Position numbers and translations under genes: made by a program | Notes under the pieces: generated by a model | Told to the model about the DNA's origin: nothing | Database searches by the model: none | What the model saw: only the letters and a program-made list of their open reading frames with translations | Origin: Variovorax boronicumulans | GTDB lineage: Bacteria > Pseudomonadota > Gammaproteobacteria > Burkholderiales > Burkholderiaceae_C | Assembly (NCBI RefSeq): GCF_007677875.1 | Contig: NZ_VEDO01000001.1 | Span: 434,001-498,000 of the forward strand | Direction: 5' to 3' | Length of the DNA stretch: 64,000 bases | Part shown: positions 29,731 through 42,161 of the stretch, piece after piece | How the letters are laid out: each line of letters starts with the position of its first letter | Position numbering within the stretch: position 1 is the stretch's first letter

Positions 29731-30477
29731 TCAGGCCTTCTTGCCTTGTGCAGCCACCGCGGCCGCGGCGCGCGCCGCAGCTTCGGCGTCGCCCAGATAG
29801 TAGTGGCGGATCGGCTTGAGATCGGCATCCAGTTCGTAAACCAGCGGAATTCCGTTGGGAATGTTCAGGCCCACGATGTCGGCGTCGGAGATGCCGTCCA
29901 GGTACTTGACCAGCGCGCGGATGGAGTTGCCATGCGCCGCCACGACCACCTTACGGCCGGCCTTGATGGCCGGTGCCATGGATTCGTTCCAGAAGGGCAG
30001 CACGCGGGCCACGGTGTCCTTCAGGCATTCGGTCAACGGCACCTGCTCGGGCGCCAGCTTGGCGTAGCGCAGGTCGCCGCGCTCGCTGCGCGGGTCGCTG
30101 GCTTCCAGGGCCGGCGGCGGCGTGTCGTAGCTGCGGCGCCAGACCAGCACCTGCTCGTCGCCGTACTGCTTGGCCATGTCGGCCTTGTTCAGGCCTTGCA
30201 ATGCACCGTAGTGGCGCTCGTTCAGGCGCCAGCTGTGCACCACGGGCAGCCAGGTGCGGTCCATTTCGTCCAGCACGTGCCACAGCGTGCGCGTGGCGCG
30301 CTTGAGCACGCTGGTGTAGGCCACGTCGAACTCGTAGCCCTCGGCGCGCAGCAGGCGGCCAGCGTTCTTGGCCTGTTCGATGCCGGTGGCGGTCAGGTCC
30401 ACGTCGGTCCAGCCGGTGAATCGGTTCTCGAGGTTCCAGGTCGATTCGCCGTGGCGGATCAGGACGAGTTTGTGCAT
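29731..30477 (-). CDS. gpmA: 2,3-bisphosphoglycerate-dependent phosphoglycerate mutase
   Basis: Glycolytic and gluconeogenic interconversion of 3- and 2-phosphoglycerate. At 248 residues it has the exact length of bacterial dPGM. The catalytic histidine is in [10 protein letters not shown], with [12 protein letters not shown] and [14 protein letters not shown] following. The second His is in [14 protein letters not shown]. The C terminus is Ala-rich ([16 protein letters not shown]). ATG 30477 was chosen because the family begins [10 protein letters not shown]; the longer open frame upstream is not conserved. It precedes the protease gene, about 110 bases away. Confidence 0.96.
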   Translation of the reverse strand: MHKLVLIRHGESTWNLENRFTGWTDVDLTATGIEQAKNAGRLLRAEGYEFDVAYTSVLKRATRTLWHVLDEMDRTWLPVVHSWRLNERHYGALQGLNKADMAKQYGDEQVLVWRRSYDTPPPALEASDPRSERGDLRYAKLAPEQVPLTECLKDTVARVLPFWNESMAPAIKAGRKVVVAAHGNSIRALVKYLDGISDADIVGLNIPNGIPLVYELDADLKPIRHYYLGDAEAAARAAAAVAAQGKKA

Positions 30478-30601
30478 GGTGGTCAAGCTTGGGAGGGCGA
30501 AAGGGAATTGGCTCGGCGCGCCGGGCGGGCCGAAACCCGGCATTTTAGAATCGCCGACCCGCCCGCCAGATCGGCCGCGGTCCCAACGAGAAAGCCTTTG
30601 C

Positions 30602-31012
30602 ATGAAATTCGTGATCGACAACTGGATGCTGTTCGCCGTGGCGCTGGTGTCCGCCAGCCTGCTGCTGTGGCCCATGGTGTCCGGTGCCGCCGGCGCCTCG
30701 GCCCTGACGCCGGCCGGTGCCGTGCAATTGATCAACCGCGAAAAGGCGGTGGTGGTCGACGTCAGCGAGGAAGCGGAATTCGCCACCGGCCATGTCGTCG
30801 GTGCCAAGAACGTGCCCTTCGGCCAGCTCGACGCGAAGTTGCCCGGCGTGGTCAAGAACAAGGGCGTGCCGGTGCTGCTGGTCTGCCCGACGGGCGCGCG
30901 CGCCAACCGTGCCGTGGCGGCCGCCAAGAAGCTGGGCTACGAGAAAGCGCAGGCCGTGGCCGGCGGCATGAAGGGCTGGCGCGACGCCGGCCTGCCGGTG
31001 GAGAAGGCGTGA
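30602..31012 (+). CDS. Membrane-anchored rhodanese-domain protein
   Basis: A 136-residue protein with one N-terminal transmembrane helix ([19 protein letters not shown]) and a rhodanese fold behind it: [30 protein letters not shown], then the putative active-site loop [11 protein letters not shown] with its Cys, and [12 protein letters not shown]. It is likely to be a sulfurtransferase or sulfur-binding protein attached to the inner membrane. The stop overlaps the grxC start by one base (TGATG), so a thiol/persulfide relationship with the glutaredoxin is plausible. The same rhodanese-grxC-secB order is common in Betaproteobacteria. A TAGAAT that could be a -10 element lies at 30546-30551. Confidence 0.87.
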   Translation: MKFVIDNWMLFAVALVSASLLLWPMVSGAAGASALTPAGAVQLINREKAVVVDVSEEAEFATGHVVGAKNVPFGQLDAKLPGVVKNKGVPVLLVCPTGARANRAVAAAKKLGYEKAQAVAGGMKGWRDAGLPVEKA

Positions 31013-31272
31013 TGCAGGCCGTGCGCATGTACACCACGGCGGTGTGTCCCTACTGCATCCGCGCCAAGCAGCTGCTCAAGGCCAAGGGCGTGGCGCAGAT
31101 CGAGGAGATCCGCGTCGACACCGATCCGGCCGAGCGCGTGAAGATGATGGAGCTCACCGGGCGGCGCACGGTGCCGCAGATCTACATCGGCGACACCCAT
31201 GTGGGTGGCTGCGACGACCTGATCGCGCTGGACAGCCGCGGCGGCCTGGTGCCGCTGCTGCAGGGAAGCTGA
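31012..31272 (+). CDS. grxC: Glutaredoxin 3
   Basis: A small cytoplasmic thiol-disulfide oxidoreductase of 86 residues reduced by glutathione. The dithiol active site is VCPYCIRAK. The cis-Pro loop RTVPQIYIG and GGCDDLIAL glutathione-binding segment are present. It starts on the last base of the rhodanese stop and ends 34 bases before a strong terminator, so the pair forms a two-gene unit. Confidence 0.94.
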   Translation: MQAVRMYTTAVCPYCIRAKQLLKAKGVAQIEEIRVDTDPAERVKMMELTGRRTVPQIYIGDTHVGGCDDLIALDSRGGLVPLLQGS

Positions 31273-31306
31273 CACGGCGCTCGTCCATAATCGCTGGCTG
31301 ACTGCC

Positions 31307-31340
31307 GCCCGCCGCGGAGCATTCCCGGCGGGCTTTTTTT
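31307..31340 (+). terminator. Intrinsic terminator after grxC
   Basis: A perfect 8-bp stem GCCCGCCG/CGGCGGGC (31307-31314 and 31326-31333) with an 11-base loop is followed by seven T. It separates grxC from secB. Confidence 0.93.
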
Positions 31341-31358
31341 GACACCCGAAAGACCTCC

Positions 31359-31832
31359 ATGGCCGAGACCCAAGCCCAAGCTCCCGTGTTCCAGATCCAG
31401 CGCATCTACCTGAAGGAAGCCTCGCTGGAGCAGCCCAATTCGCCGGCCATCCTGCTGCAGCAGGAGCAGCCGCAGGTCGACATCCAGCTGGGCGTGGACG
31501 GCGCCAACGTGGCCGATGGCATCTACGAGGTGACGGTCACGGCCACCGTGCACACGCGCGTGGGCGGCGACAAGACGGTGTTCCTGGTCGAAGCCAAGCA
31601 GGCCGGCATCTTCGAGATCCGCAACCTGCCGCAGGACCAGATGGGCGCGATCATGGGCATCGCCTGCCCGCAGATCGTCTACCCCTACCTGCGCGGCAAC
31701 GTGGCCGATCTCGTGCAGCGTGCCGGCTTTCCGCCCGTGCACCTCGCCGAAATCAACTTCCAGGCCATGTACGAGCAGCAGCAGGCCCAGCAGGCGACCG
31801 CGGCCAACGGCGCGGCGCCGGCCATCCAGTAA
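31359..31832 (+). CDS. secB: Protein-export chaperone SecB
   Basis: Tetrameric cytosolic chaperone that keeps preproteins unfolded and hands them to SecA. The 157-residue product shows [45 protein letters not shown] and the strongly conserved [31 protein letters not shown]. The C-terminal tail is Gln/Ala-rich. It starts 18 bases after the grxC terminator, so its promoter must overlap that region. gpsA follows within 5 bases, as in many Proteobacteria. Confidence 0.97.
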   Translation: MAETQAQAPVFQIQRIYLKEASLEQPNSPAILLQQEQPQVDIQLGVDGANVADGIYEVTVTATVHTRVGGDKTVFLVEAKQAGIFEIRNLPQDQMGAIMGIACPQIVYPYLRGNVADLVQRAGFPPVHLAEINFQAMYEQQQAQQATAANGAAPAIQ

Positions 31833-31837
31833 AGCCG

Positions 31838-32830
31838 ATGAAGATTGCCGTGCTGGGCGCGGGCGCCTGGGGCACGGCACTGGCCGTGCATGCCAGCCGC
31901 CTGCCGGGGCGCAGGGTGCACCTGTGGGCGCGCGACGCCGCGCAGGTGGAGCAGATGCGTACGCAGCGCCGCAACGCCCGCTACCTCCCTGAAACGCCGC
32001 TTCCGGCGCCGCTGCAACTGGCCGACGGTCCTCTGGCCCCGCTGTGCGCAGACCAGGACCTCGTCGTCATCGCCACGCCGATGGCGGCGCTGCGCGCCAT
32101 GCTGGCCGAACTCGCACCGCTGCGCCGGCCGCTGGCCTGGCTCTGCAAGGGTTTCGAGGCCGGCGGCGCCGGACTGCTCGGCCATGAGATCCACCAGGCC
32201 GTGGTCGGCCAGGCGCCGTTCGGCGTGCTGAGCGGCCCCAGCTTCGCGCAGGAGGTCGCCGCCGGCCAACCGACCGCGCTGGTCGCCGCCAGTGCCGATG
32301 CGGCGCTGCGCGAGGCGCTCGTCCAGGCCTTCCACGGCCCGACGCTGCGCGTGTACAGCAGCGACGACGTGCCGGGCGTGGAGGTCGGCGGAGCCGTCAA
32401 GAACCTGCTGGCCATCGCCACGGGACTGTGCGATGGCCTCTCGCTGGGGCTCAATGCCCGCGCGGCGCTGGTCACGCGCGGCCTGGCGGAGATGACGCGG
32501 CTCGGCCTGGCGCTCGGCGCGCGTGCGGAAACCTTCATGGGCCTGTCCGGTCTGGGCGACCTCGTGCTGACGGCCACGGGAGACCTCAGCCGCAACCGCA
32601 AGGTGGGCCTGTTGCTGGCCCGCGGCATGCGGCTGGACGAAGCCGTGGCCTCGCTGGGCCATGTGGCCGAGGGCGTCTACAGCGCGCGCACCGTGGTGCA
32701 GCGCGCCCGCGCATTGGGCGTGGCGATGCCGATCGCCGAAAGCGTGCTGGCCCTGCTCGACGGCCAGTTGCAGCCGCAGCAGGCCGTGGCCGCGCTGATG
32801 GGCCGCGAGCCGGCGGCCGACGGCGTGTAG
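31838..32830 (+). CDS. gpsA: NAD(P)-dependent glycerol-3-phosphate dehydrogenase
   Basis: Makes sn-glycerol 3-phosphate for phospholipid synthesis. The 330 residues start with the dinucleotide fold [20 protein letters not shown]. Other family motifs are [34 protein letters not shown], the catalytic Lys region [17 protein letters not shown], and [23 protein letters not shown]. It begins 5 bases after secB and should share its message. It ends 4 bases from the convergent scpA. Confidence 0.97.
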   Translation: MKIAVLGAGAWGTALAVHASRLPGRRVHLWARDAAQVEQMRTQRRNARYLPETPLPAPLQLADGPLAPLCADQDLVVIATPMAALRAMLAELAPLRRPLAWLCKGFEAGGAGLLGHEIHQAVVGQAPFGVLSGPSFAQEVAAGQPTALVAASADAALREALVQAFHGPTLRVYSSDDVPGVEVGGAVKNLLAIATGLCDGLSLGLNARAALVTRGLAEMTRLGLALGARAETFMGLSGLGDLVLTATGDLSRNRKVGLLLARGMRLDEAVASLGHVAEGVYSARTVVQRARALGVAMPIAESVLALLDGQLQPQQAVAALMGREPAADGV

Positions 32831-32834
32831 CCAG

Positions 32835-33680
32835 CTAGTTGGCGGCGGTGTAGGCCAGGCGCACGTAGATGGGCGCGAAGGCCTCGGCCTGCACGATCTC
32901 CACCAGGGTCTCCTTGCCCAGCTCCAGCAGCGCGATGAAGGTCACGACCAGCACGGTCGAGCCCTTCTCGGGATTGAACAGTTCCTCGAACTCGACGAAC
33001 TTGCGGCCCTGCAGCGTGCGCAGCACCTGGGTCATGTAGTCGCGCACCGAGAGCTCTTCGCGCGTGATCTTGTGGTGCTGCACGAGCTTGGCGCGCTTCA
33101 AGATGTCGCGCCAGGCCTCCTGCAGGTCCGCCAGGTGCACTTCGGGGAAGCGCGGCTGCAGCGATTGCTCGATGTACACCTGGGCCTTCAGGAAGTCACG
33201 GCCGAATTGCGGCAGTGCGTTCAGGCGCGCACCGGCCAGCTTCATCTGCTCGTATTCCAGCAGCCTGCGCACCAGCTCGGCGCGCGGATCCTCGGGCTCC
33301 TCGCCTTCGGCCACGGGCTTGGGTGGCAGCAGCATGCGCGACTTGATCTCGATCAGCATGGCGGCCATGAGCAGGTACTCGGCTGCCAGTTCGAGGTTGC
33401 GCGTGCGGATCTCGTCCACGTACGCCAGGTACTGCCGCGTGACGGCAGCCATGGGAATGTCCAGGATGTTGAAGTTCTGCTTGCGGATCAGGTAGAGCAG
33501 CAGGTCCAGCGGACCCTCGAACGCCTCGAGGAAGACTTCCAGCGCATCCGGCGGGATGTACAGGTCCTGCGGGATGGCGAACAGCGGCTCGCCGTACAGA
33601 CGTGCCAACGCCACCTGGTCCACCACCTCGGGCATGGACGCGCCCTCGCCGGGGGCCGGCGGCAGCAGTTCGGACTCCAC
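32835..33680 (-). CDS. scpA: Segregation and condensation protein A
   Basis: Kleisin subunit of the SMC-ScpAB condensin that organises and helps segregate the chromosome. The 281-residue product shows the kleisin N domain AFEGPLDLLLYLIRKQNFNILDIPMAAVTRQYLAYV, then EYLLMAAMLIEIKSRMLLP and, at the end, FIALLELGKETLVEIVQAE. The start is a GTG at 33680; the family-conserved part begins at about residue 45. scpB is not adjacent. DUF3460 lies directly upstream on the same strand, 21 bases away, an arrangement usual in Burkholderiales. Confidence 0.93.
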   Translation of the reverse strand: MESELLPPAPGEGASMPEVVDQVALARLYGEPLFAIPQDLYIPPDALEVFLEAFEGPLDLLLYLIRKQNFNILDIPMAAVTRQYLAYVDEIRTRNLELAAEYLLMAAMLIEIKSRMLLPPKPVAEGEEPEDPRAELVRRLLEYEQMKLAGARLNALPQFGRDFLKAQVYIEQSLQPRFPEVHLADLQEAWRDILKRAKLVQHHKITREELSVRDYMTQVLRTLQGRKFVEFEELFNPEKGSTVLVVTFIALLELGKETLVEIVQAEAFAPIYVRLAYTAAN

Positions 33681-33701
33681 GCGGCCTTGCGCCTGCGGCG
33701 A

Positions 33702-33911
33702 TCAGTTGTTGTTGTCGGTCTGGTAGACGTAGGGCTTCTGCGCCACGCGGGCCTGGCGGAACTGGGCCCAGGCGCTGCGGTCCACGGCCTTGTCCCACAG
33801 CAGGGCGCGGCCGGCGCGCTGACGCGCTTCCAGGTCGGGCTGCTGGGCCTTGAGCTGGTCGATGAACTGCGTGGCGTCGGACTTGTAGTCAGGGCGGCGG
33901 AAGATGGACAT
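33702..33911 (-). CDS. DUF3460 family small protein
   Basis: A 69-residue conserved protein (SIFRRPDYKSDATQFIDQLK, ALLWDKAVDR, VAQKPYVYQTDNNN) found beside scpA in Betaproteobacteria. Function unknown. It has no signal or membrane segment. A good AAAGG ribosome site precedes the ATG. The scpA-proximal place suggests co-transcription with scpA. Confidence 0.85.
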   Translation of the reverse strand: MSIFRRPDYKSDATQFIDQLKAQQPDLEARQRAGRALLWDKAVDRSAWAQFRQARVAQKPYVYQTDNNN

Positions 33912-33952
33912 ACACTGAACCTTTCGAAGGCGCGGATTTTAAGGGGGGCGGC

Positions 33953-34465
33953 ATGGCGGCGCGATGGAACGGGATGGCGCGGTGGACCGCCGCGGCGCTG
34001 GCAGGCGTGCTGCTGCTGGGTTGCGACCCGCAACGCATCGACGCGCTGGAGGAGGGCGTGGCCACCGAAGCCGACGTGCGCAAGCAGTTCGGCGAGCCCG
34101 AGAAGATCTGGGACGCGCCGGGCGGCGGCCGCACCTTCGAGTACAGCCGCCAGCCGGCCGGCCACCGCAACTACATGATCACCATCGGCCCGGACGGCAA
34201 GATGAGCGCGCTGCGCCAGGTGCTCACGCCCGAGAACTTCGCCAAGGTGCAGCCCGGCATGATGATGGAAGACGTGCGCAAGATGCTGGGCAAGCCGATG
34301 AAGATCACGCCCTACGACCTGCAGCGCGAAGTGGTCTACGACTGGCGCTACCTGCAGCCTCCCAACACCTCGATGGTGTTCAGCGTGGTCTTCAACACCG
34401 ACTACCGGGTGCTGCGCACCGGCTCCATGCTCGATCCGCAGGCGCCGGAGAACAAGGTGCAGTAG
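33953..34465 (+). CDS. BamE/SmpA-domain outer-membrane lipoprotein
   Basis: A 170-residue lipoprotein: the signal ends LLLGC with Cys24, and +2 is Asp, a residue linked with retention at the inner membrane in E. coli (whether that rule holds here is unknown). The body shows two SmpA-like repeats with the family pattern: VATEADVRKQFGEPEKIW and later VQPGMMMEDVRKMLGKPMKI, then VVYDWRYLQPP and MVFSVVFNTDYRVL. Two SmpA units in one protein make it different from ordinary BamE, so a paralogue or a beta-barrel-assembly accessory factor is likely. It is divergent from DUF3460 and convergent with the small lipoprotein gene. Confidence 0.8.
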   Translation: MAARWNGMARWTAAALAGVLLLGCDPQRIDALEEGVATEADVRKQFGEPEKIWDAPGGGRTFEYSRQPAGHRNYMITIGPDGKMSALRQVLTPENFAKVQPGMMMEDVRKMLGKPMKITPYDLQREVVYDWRYLQPPNTSMVFSVVFNTDYRVLRTGSMLDPQAPENKVQ

Positions 34466-34477
34466 ACCCTGCGCAGG

Positions 34478-34683
34478 TCAAGGGGCTGGATTGCCCGAGG
34501 GCGTCACCGCATCCACGGCCGCGCCCACGGCCTTGCCCGTCACCTTGACGGCACCCACGGCCACATCTGCCGCCACGCCCACGACTGTGGCGCCCACGCT
34601 GACGGCCGCCCCCGCCACGGTCACCACCGCGCAGCCGCCCAGCAGCAGGCAGGCAAGCGCGGCGGCGAGCGTGGCATGGCGCA

Positions 34684-34684
<1 letters not shown>
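34478..34684 (-). CDS. Small Val/Ala/Gly-rich lipoprotein
   Basis: A 68-residue protein with a lipoprotein signal ending LLLGGC (Cys18), followed by Val/Ala/Gly-rich sequence without charged clusters (VTVAGAAVSVGATVVGVAAD) and a Pro-rich end. The ATG overlaps the metG stop (ATGA), so it is translated by coupling from the metG message. I do not recognise a family. It is probably an envelope lipoprotein of unknown function. Confidence 0.7.
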
Positions 34685-36753
<2,069 letters not shown>

Positions 36754-36888
36754 CTGGGAGGGGCGCTTTCAGGGAAGGGCGGTGGCATTGCGCGCCGGCC
36801 GGCGCGCAAGGGACGGGTATTTTAGAAGCGCACTGCGCCGCGCACCCGGCTCGGTACACTTTGCGCCCCCAAAGGAGTGAATGCCAAG

Positions 36889-37980
36889 ATGCCAGTGACG
36901 GAACAGGCGCTGACCGACGCGCTCAAGCAGGTGGTCGATCCCAACACCGGCAAGGACTTCGTGTCCACCAAGTTGCTGCGCAACCTCAGCGTGCAGGGTG
37001 GCGAGGTGGCGTTCGACGTCGAATTGGGCTACCCCGCGAAGAGCCAGATCCCCGCGCTGCGCAGCGCGCTGGTGGCCGCGGCCCGCAGCGTGCCGGGCGT
37101 GGACAACGTCTCCGTCAACATCGTCAGCAAGATCACCGCCCACGCCGTGCAGCGCGGCGTGCAATTGCTGCCCGGCGTGAAGAACATCGTCGCCGTGGCC
37201 TCGGGCAAGGGCGGCGTGGGCAAGAGCACCACCTCCGCCAACCTGGCGCTGGCGCTGGCGGCCGAGGGCGCGCGCGTGGGCCTGCTGGACGCCGACATCT
37301 ACGGGCCGAGCCAGGCCATGATGATGGGCTTGTCGGGCCGGCCTGAGAGCCTGGACGGCAAGACCATGGAGCCGCTGCTGGGCCATGGCGTGCAGGTCAT
37401 GTCCATCGGACTGCTGGTCGACCAGGACCAGGCCATGATCTGGCGCGGCCCCATGGCCACGCAGGCGCTGGAGCAGATGCTGCGCCAGACCCACTGGGAG
37501 GAATTGGACTACCTGATCGTCGACCTGCCGCCCGGCACCGGCGACATCCAGCTCACGCTGAGCCAGCGCGTGCCCATGACCGGCGCCGTGATCGTCACCA
37601 CGCCGCAGGACATCGCGCTGATCGACGCCAAGAAGGCCGTCAAGATGTTCGAGAAGGTCGGCGTGCCCATTCTCGGCCTGGTGGAGAACATGGCCGTGCA
37701 TGTGTGCAGCCACTGCGGCCACCAGGAACACATCTTCGGTGCCGACGGCGGAAAGCAGATGGCGGCCGAGTACAAGATGGACTATCTGGGCGCGCTGCCC
37801 CTTGCGCGGGCCATCCGCGAGCAGGCCGACAGCGGCACGCCCACCGTGGTGGCCGAGCCCGACGGCGAGCTGGCCGGGATTTACAAGGCCGTGGCTCGCC
37901 AGGTGGCAGTGGCCATCGCGCAGAAGAACAAGGACTTCTCGTCCAAGTTCCCGACAATCAAGGTGTCCAAGGACACGTGA
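36889..37980 (+). CDS. apbC: Mrp/ApbC iron-sulfur carrier ATPase
   Basis: P-loop ATPase that binds and delivers Fe-S clusters. The 363-residue product begins with a MIP18/DUF59 domain (about 1-80), followed by the deviant Walker A VASGKGGVGKST (106-113) and LLDADIYGPSQAMMMG. The cluster-ligand CxxC is in CSHCGHQEHIFG (Cys273 and Cys276). The start is the ATG about 11 bases after AAAGGAG; an in-frame GTG at 36877 would overlap that ribosome site. The stop overlaps fdhD as GTGA. The gene order metG-apbC back to back is common in Proteobacteria. Confidence 0.93.
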   Translation: MPVTEQALTDALKQVVDPNTGKDFVSTKLLRNLSVQGGEVAFDVELGYPAKSQIPALRSALVAAARSVPGVDNVSVNIVSKITAHAVQRGVQLLPGVKNIVAVASGKGGVGKSTTSANLALALAAEGARVGLLDADIYGPSQAMMMGLSGRPESLDGKTMEPLLGHGVQVMSIGLLVDQDQAMIWRGPMATQALEQMLRQTHWEELDYLIVDLPPGTGDIQLTLSQRVPMTGAVIVTTPQDIALIDAKKAVKMFEKVGVPILGLVENMAVHVCSHCGHQEHIFGADGGKQMAAEYKMDYLGALPLARAIREQADSGTPTVVAEPDGELAGIYKAVARQVAVAIAQKNKDFSSKFPTIKVSKDT

Positions 37981-38837
37981 GCCCGCACAGTCGAGCAGCA
38001 GGCGCCGTGGCAGTGGAGCAGAACGCCAGCCACGGTCTTCCCGCCGGCACCCGCCGTGTGGCCGTGCAGCGCGGCGCCGGTGCCGCCGACGTCGATGGCG
38101 TGGCCGAGGAAGTGCCCATCGCCCTCGAGTACAACGGCATCGCGCACGCCGTGATGCTGGCCACGCCGCTGGATCTGGAGGACTTCGCGCTCGGCTTCTC
38201 GCTGACCGAGGGCATCGTCGACAGCCGCGCCGACGTGCGCGACATCGCGCTCGTCGAGGGCAGCGGCGGGCTCACGGTGCAATTGCAGATCGCCACCGGC
38301 TGCTTCGCGCGGCTCAAAGACAGGCGCCGGAGCCTGGCCGGACGCACCGGTTGCGGCCTGTGCGGTGCCGAAAGCCTGCCGCAGGCCGTGCAGCGGCCCG
38401 CGCCTCTGCAAAGCGGGGCCCGCTTCGGTGCCGCCGCCGTGTCGCAGGCCGTGCAGGCCCTGCAGCAGCGCCAGCCGCTGCGCGATGCCAGCGGTGCCAC
38501 GCACGCGGCCGGCTTTGCCGATGCCCAGGGCCGGCTGCTGCTGGTGCGCGAGGATGTGGGCCGCCACAACGCGCTGGACAAGCTGGTCGGCGCACTGCTT
38601 GCGGCGCGCCAGCCGGCGCAGGACGGCTTCGTTGTCGTGACCAGCCGCGCGAGCTACGAGATGGTCGGCAAGACCGTGCGGGCGGGCAGCGCGCTGCTGG
38701 CGGCGGTGTCCGGCGTCACGGGCTTGGCGATCGACCTCGCGGCGGAGGCGAACCTGGCGCTGGTCGGCTTCGCGCGCGATGACCGGCTCAGCGTCTACAC
38801 GCACCCGGAGCGTGTGCTCTGGACGGCCGCGGCCTGA
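37977..38837 (+). CDS. fdhD: FdhD sulfurtransferase for formate dehydrogenase
   Basis: Delivers sulfur to the molybdenum cofactor of formate dehydrogenase. The GTG start overlaps the apbC stop. The 286-residue protein contains EVPIALEYNGIAHAVMLATPLDLEDFALGFS, the persulfide-carrying loop with TGCGLCGAESL (Cys126 and Cys129), and the nucleotide-like segment VREDVGRHNALDKLVGA and SRASYEMVGKTVRAG. No formate dehydrogenase gene is in the window, so its target enzyme lies elsewhere. Coupling with the Fe-S carrier suggests joint supply of metal-sulfur centres. Confidence 0.92.
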   Translation: MSPHSRAAGAVAVEQNASHGLPAGTRRVAVQRGAGAADVDGVAEEVPIALEYNGIAHAVMLATPLDLEDFALGFSLTEGIVDSRADVRDIALVEGSGGLTVQLQIATGCFARLKDRRRSLAGRTGCGLCGAESLPQAVQRPAPLQSGARFGAAAVSQAVQALQQRQPLRDASGATHAAGFADAQGRLLLVREDVGRHNALDKLVGALLAARQPAQDGFVVVTSRASYEMVGKTVRAGSALLAAVSGVTGLAIDLAAEANLALVGFARDDRLSVYTHPERVLWTAAA

Positions 38838-38866
38838 TGGTGCGCTGCCGGCGCGCGGCATAGGCC

Positions 38867-39736
38867 GTGCATAGCGCTTTCGTTCTCCTGTTGCTCGCCA
38901 TCGCCGCGGCCTGGTGGCCGCAGCCGCAGCGCGGCTGGCCGGGCCATGTTCCGCCCTGGGCCCTCTTGTACGGCACCGCCGTGGCCATGGCCTGGCACCA
39001 CGGCCTGCTGCGCCCGCCGGCCCTCGCCGCGCTGGCAGCCCTGTTCGTGCTGGCCACGGCCGCGGCCCACGTGCAGAGCCGCGCATTGCGCGTGCTGCTC
39101 TGGCTCGCGCTGGCAGGCCTCAGCGCCGCACTGGCCATGCACCGCGTACCGGGTTTCCACAACCCGGTGCTGCTGGACGGGGTGCGTTGGTCGGCCGGGG
39201 CGCGGCCATTCACGCAGCACCTGAACTTCGACAAGGGTTCGGTCGGGCTGGCGCTGCTGGTTCTGCTGGCGCCGGCGGGGCAGAGCAGCGGCCGGCGCGT
39301 GGGCCTGCCGACGGCCGCCATCGCGCTCGCGACCGTGGCCTGGGTGCTGGGCCTGGCCTGGTGGCTGGGCATGGTGCGGCCGGACTTCAAGTGGAGCTTG
39401 GCGCTGGCGCTGTTCCTGCCGGTGAACCTGCTGCTGACCTGCGTGGCCGAGGAGGCGATGTTCCGCCTGCTGGTGCAGGACGCGCTGGCGGGCCGCGCCG
39501 GCGGCTCCGCATCGGCCGGGCGCACCGTCCTGGCCGTGCTGCTCTCGTCTGCGCTGTTCGGCCTGGCCCATCTGGCGGGCGGCCCGCGCATGGCCATGCT
39601 CGCGGGGCTCACGGGCCTGGGCGCGGCGCTGGCCTATGCCATGACAGGCCGGCTCGGGCCGGCAGTGCTCGTGCACTTCGCCGTCAACGCCGTGCATGCG
39701 CTGGCCTTCACCTATCCGGCGCTGGCCGGCCGCTGA
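38867..39736 (+). CDS. CPBP-family intramembrane metalloprotease
   Basis: A 289-residue membrane protein with about eight hydrophobic segments and the CPBP (Rce1/CAAX-like) signature in its C-terminal third: EEAMFRLLVQ, FGLAHLAGGPRMA and LVHFAVNAVHAL, giving the EExxxR, FxxxH and HxxxN metal/active-site residues. Such proteases process prenylated or other membrane-bound peptides, and some act in bacteriocin self-immunity. The start (GTG, no clear ribosome site) is uncertain. It stands alone between fdhD and argG; its substrate is not deducible. Confidence 0.8.
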   Translation: MHSAFVLLLLAIAAAWWPQPQRGWPGHVPPWALLYGTAVAMAWHHGLLRPPALAALAALFVLATAAAHVQSRALRVLLWLALAGLSAALAMHRVPGFHNPVLLDGVRWSAGARPFTQHLNFDKGSVGLALLVLLAPAGQSSGRRVGLPTAAIALATVAWVLGLAWWLGMVRPDFKWSLALALFLPVNLLLTCVAEEAMFRLLVQDALAGRAGGSASAGRTVLAVLLSSALFGLAHLAGGPRMAMLAGLTGLGAALAYAMTGRLGPAVLVHFAVNAVHALAFTYPALAGR

Positions 39737-39833
39737 GGTCGCGCGCCGCCTCGCCAGCCGTGCGACGGCGCGAAGGCTGCCTGGTGCCGAACGTGCCGCA
39801 TCCACACGGCGACGTGCGCCCGCACGCCCCTAA

Positions 39834-41207
<1,374 letters not shown>

Positions 41208-41234
41208 GCACCCCGCACGACACGGCGGCACCCG

Positions 41235-41924
41235 ATGACGCTCGAGCTGCTGGCGGCCCTGGGCAAGGGCTTCCTGTTCGCGTTCGTCACGGTGCTGCCG
41301 ATCCTGAACCCGGCGGCCGCCGCGCCGGTGTTCCTCAGCCTGACGGAGGGCGCCTCGCCGCCCACGCGGGCGCTGCTGGCCCGCCGTATCGCGCGCAACG
41401 TGGTCTGGCTCATGCTGGGCGCGATGCTGGTGGGCGTCTACGTGCTGGACTTCTTCGGCATCTCGCTGCCGATCGTGCGCGTGGGGGGTGGTCTGGTCGT
41501 GGCCGCCAGCGCCTGGCGTCTGCTCAACACCTCGCAGACCGCCAGCGACCACCGCACCGCGTTGGCCGAGGCCTACACGCCGGAGATGGCCAAGCGCCAG
41601 GCGTTCTACCCCTTGACCTTTCCGATCACCTCGGGCCCCGGCTCGATCACCGCAGCGATCACGGTCGGCGTGTCGCTGGCAGACCCGCGCCTGGTGCTCG
41701 CCCTCGCGCGCACGGGCGGGGCGATCCTCGCGCTGCTGGCCATCGGCGTGCTGGTGTACCTGGCCTACCGCTATGCCGATCGGCTGCTGCGTCCACTGGG
41801 CGAGGCCGGCGCCATCATCTTTCTGCGCCTCTCCGCGTTCATCCTGCTGTGCCTCGGGGTGCAGATCGTCTGGAACGGCGCCGAGGAACTGGTGCTCTCG
41901 CTGGTCCGCAAGACGGGCGCCTGA
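41235..41924 (+). CDS. MarC-family integral membrane protein, first copy
   Basis: A 229-residue membrane protein with six hydrophobic segments. Family motifs: LPILNPAAAAPVFLSLT, GISLPIVRVGGG, FYPLTFPITSGPGSI and AFILLCLGVQIVWNG. MarC/UPF0056 proteins were once linked to antibiotic resistance, but their transport role is not established. A close paralogue is encoded about 1.8 kb downstream, beyond a BCCT transporter. The start ATG lies 27 bases after argG, so it may be read from the argG message. Confidence 0.85.
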   Translation: MTLELLAALGKGFLFAFVTVLPILNPAAAAPVFLSLTEGASPPTRALLARRIARNVVWLMLGAMLVGVYVLDFFGISLPIVRVGGGLVVAASAWRLLNTSQTASDHRTALAEAYTPEMAKRQAFYPLTFPITSGPGSITAAITVGVSLADPRLVLALARTGGAILALLAIGVLVYLAYRYADRLLRPLGEAGAIIFLRLSAFILLCLGVQIVWNGAEELVLSLVRKTGA

Positions 41925-42161
41925 CGCGCGGCCGCTGGCGCGTGCCCTGCAAATGCATGGCGCACACGGTGCCGCCGCGGCGCACCGTTTTCAGGCGCCC
42001 GCTGACAGCCCTGGCGTTGGGGCTGCGGCACACTCGGGCGTCGCGGCGCGCCGCCTGCTGCGGGGGGCCAATGCAGCGCTCGCTGCGCGTGGCCTCGGGC
42101 GTTCCGCATGCCGGCCACGGCAGCAGATCAACCTGCATTCCTCATCAAGGAGAACAACAAC

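Noticed and set aside
31269-31291. CTGACA with CATAAT as a secB promoter
   Set aside because: The spacer is only 11 bases, too short for a sigma-70 promoter, and the site lies upstream of a strong terminator.
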